DNA of 15,566 nucleotides from Bacillota bacterium. Lineage in GTDB: Bacteria > Bacillota > Clostridia > Christensenellales > CAG-138. Shown here piece by piece: positions 14,248 through 15,566 of this stretch. The DNA lies in contig JAEWWD010000164.1 of NCBI GenBank assembly GCA_023396535.1, forward strand, positions 1 through 15,566, given 5' to 3'. Position 1 is the first letter of the stretch. The number at the start of each line of letters is the position of its first letter. A program made the translations under genes and the position numbers. The notes under the pieces were generated by a model. It worked only from the letters and a program-made list of their open reading frames with translations, was not told the origin of the DNA and searched no databases.

Positions 14248-15566
14248 ATGAAGAATATTAAAATACGAATTTCCATCAGCGGCGCCCTGTTTTTAGCGGG
14301 CGTTCTGCTTCCCGAAGGGCAATGGCCGCGGCTTGCTGCATTGATGGCAAGCTACGCGATCATAGGCTATGATATACTCTGGAGAGCTATCCGCAATATA
14401 TTGCGCGGACAGGTGTTCGATGAGAATTTCCTCATGAGCATTGCTACCGTGGGCGCCATCGCGATCGGCGAATATCCGGAAGGCGTGGCCGTCATGCTTT
14501 TTTATCAGGTGGGGGAAGCGTTCCAAAGCTATGCCGTTGCAAAATCCCGCCGATCCATCGCCAGCCTGATGGATATCCGGCCGGATTATGCGAATCTTGT
14601 GCGCGGGGACGTTGTTGAGAAGGTAAATCCCGAAGATGTGAGGATAGGCGAGACGATACTCGTCCGTCCCGGCGAAAAGATTCCGCTGGACGGCGTGGTG
14701 CTGGAGGGACGCTCCACGCTCAATACCTCCGCGCTGACAGGCGAATCCCTGCCACGCGACGCCGCGCCCGGTGATTCTGTACTCAGCGGCTGCATCAACA
14801 TCAACGGCGTACTGGCGATGCGCGTAGAGAAAGAATTCGGGGAATCCACGGTCAGCAAGATACTGAATCTGGTGGAAAACGCGGCCGGGAAAAAATCCAA
14901 CACGGAAAGCTTCATTACGCGCTTTGCGGCAGTTTATACGCCCATCGTGGTCATATCGGCGGCGCTACTGGCCGGTATACCGCCTCTTGTTATCCCCGGC
15001 GCTTCGTTTGCGGATTGGCTGTACCGCGCGCTGACGTTCCTGGTGGTATCCTGCCCCTGCGCTCTCGTCATATCCATACCGCTGAGCTTCTTTGGCGGCA
15101 TAGGCGGCGCGTCCCGTGCGGGCGTGCTGGTGAAGGGCGGCAATTATCTGGAGGCGCTTGCCCGTACGGGGACCGTTGTGTTCGACAAAACGGGAACGCT
15201 GACAAAGGGCGTGTTCGAGGTCGATCGGGTTGTACCTGAACAACTGCAGGCGGAAGAACTGCTGGAGCTTGCCGCATATGCGGAGAGCCACTCCACCCAT
15301 CCCATTTCGCTGTCTCTGCAGCGCGCATATGAAGGGAGTATCGATCTCTCGCGCGTAACGGATGTGGAAGAGATCCCCGGCCACGGCATAACCGCCCGCG
15401 TGGATGGCCGCGCGGTATTTGCCGGCAACCCCAAGCTGATGCAAAGGGAGAACATCGCTTATGCGAATACGGACGACGCGGCGGGCACGGTTGTGCATGT
15501 CGCGGTGGATAGGGCGTATGCGGGCTATATCGTGATAGCGGACCATGTGAAGGAGGACTCCGCGTC
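14248..15566 (+). CDS. Zn/Cd-type P1B heavy-metal-transporting ATPase, cut by the window end
   Basis: The first 439 residues of a metal-exporting P-type ATPase; the frame is open to the last base, so the ATP-binding GDG hinge and final helices are missing. Visible landmarks are the N-terminal helices, FDENFLMSIATVGAIAIGEY and the DIRPDYANL segment typical of Cd/Zn pumps, TGES of the actuator domain at 164-167, the metal-binding CPC at 269-271 in helix 6, phosphorylation site DKTGT at 313-317, and His351-Pro352 of the nucleotide domain. There is no N-terminal HMA domain; the gene upstream encodes one. ATG 14248 fits family N-termini, but its ribosome site is poor and the frame is open far upstream; TTG 14206, with AGGA before it, is an alternative start. 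A small imperfect hairpin (14215-14234) sits just ahead of the ATG. Export of Zn, Cd or Pb is expected. Confidence 0.93.
   Translation, partial: MKNIKIRISISGALFLAGVLLPEGQWPRLAALMASYAIIGYDILWRAIRNILRGQVFDENFLMSIATVGAIAIGEYPEGVAVMLFYQVGEAFQSYAVAKSRRSIASLMDIRPDYANLVRGDVVEKVNPEDVRIGETILVRPGEKIPLDGVVLEGRSTLNTSALTGESLPRDAAPGDSVLSGCININGVLAMRVEKEFGESTVSKILNLVENAAGKKSNTESFITRFAAVYTPIVVISAALLAGIPPLVIPGASFADWLYRALTFLVVSCPCALVISIPLSFFGGIGGASRAGVLVKGGNYLEALARTGTVVFDKTGTLTKGVFEVDRVVPEQLQAEELLELAAYAESHSTHPISLSLQRAYEGSIDLSRVTDVEEIPGHGITARVDGRAVFAGNPKLMQRENIAYANTDDAAGTVVHVAVDRAYAGYIVIADHVKEDSA

Overview
The window looks like a chromosomal segment of a moderately GC-rich Bacillota, most likely a gut-type Clostridia. 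Evidence for this is the monoderm-style set of genes (DegV, MMPL with an LxxG-repeat partner, FtsX-type ABC exporter), strong GGAGG ribosome sites before most genes, and vegetative promoters close to the TTGACA/TATAAT consensus. No tRNA, rRNA, CRISPR array, transposase or phage gene was seen. The species cannot be fixed from the sequence alone.

Layout. Bases 1-299 carry no gene. They hold a run of five near-perfect palindromes, one of which makes a good terminator for the leftward operon ending at 300. Bases 300-5961 (minus strand) are one exporter operon transcribed from a TTGACT-17-TATAAT promoter at 5999-6027: a TetR-type repressor, a MacB/LolD-class ATPase, a two-block FtsX-family permease and a HlyD-type adaptor with a very long coiled coil. 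Bases 5962-6341 hold that promoter, a terminator and a doubtful small rightward ORF that meets ku stop to stop. Bases 6342-7187 (minus) encode the end-joining protein Ku with no adjacent ligase. Bases 7447-8325 (plus) encode a DegV lipid-binding protein followed by a clear terminator.

Bases 8418-12303 (minus) are a two-gene operon: an MMPL transporter overlapping by 8 bp a secreted LxxG-repeat protein. A second TetR-type regulator (12462-13022, plus) is divergent from it. The shared control region has a palindromic -10 zone and mirrored leader sequences before the two start codons. Downstream lies a flavodoxin-fold NAD(P)H:FMN oxidoreductase gene broken by an apparent one-base deletion (13100-13725), then a strong terminator. 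The right end (13943-15566) is a metal-export unit: a stand-alone HMA metal-binding protein and a Zn/Cd-type P1B ATPase that runs off the window, behind a promoter with an ArsR/CadC-like inverted repeat over its -10 box.

Taken together, the segment is an efflux neighbourhood: three different export machines (ABC-FtsX-HlyD, MMPL and P-type ATPase), two of them next to their own TetR regulators, interrupted by two housekeeping or stress genes (ku, degV). I found no clear evidence of a wholly new system. The least explained items are the palindrome cluster, the mirrored MMPL/TetR leaders, the oversized adaptor hairpin and the small ORF beside ku.
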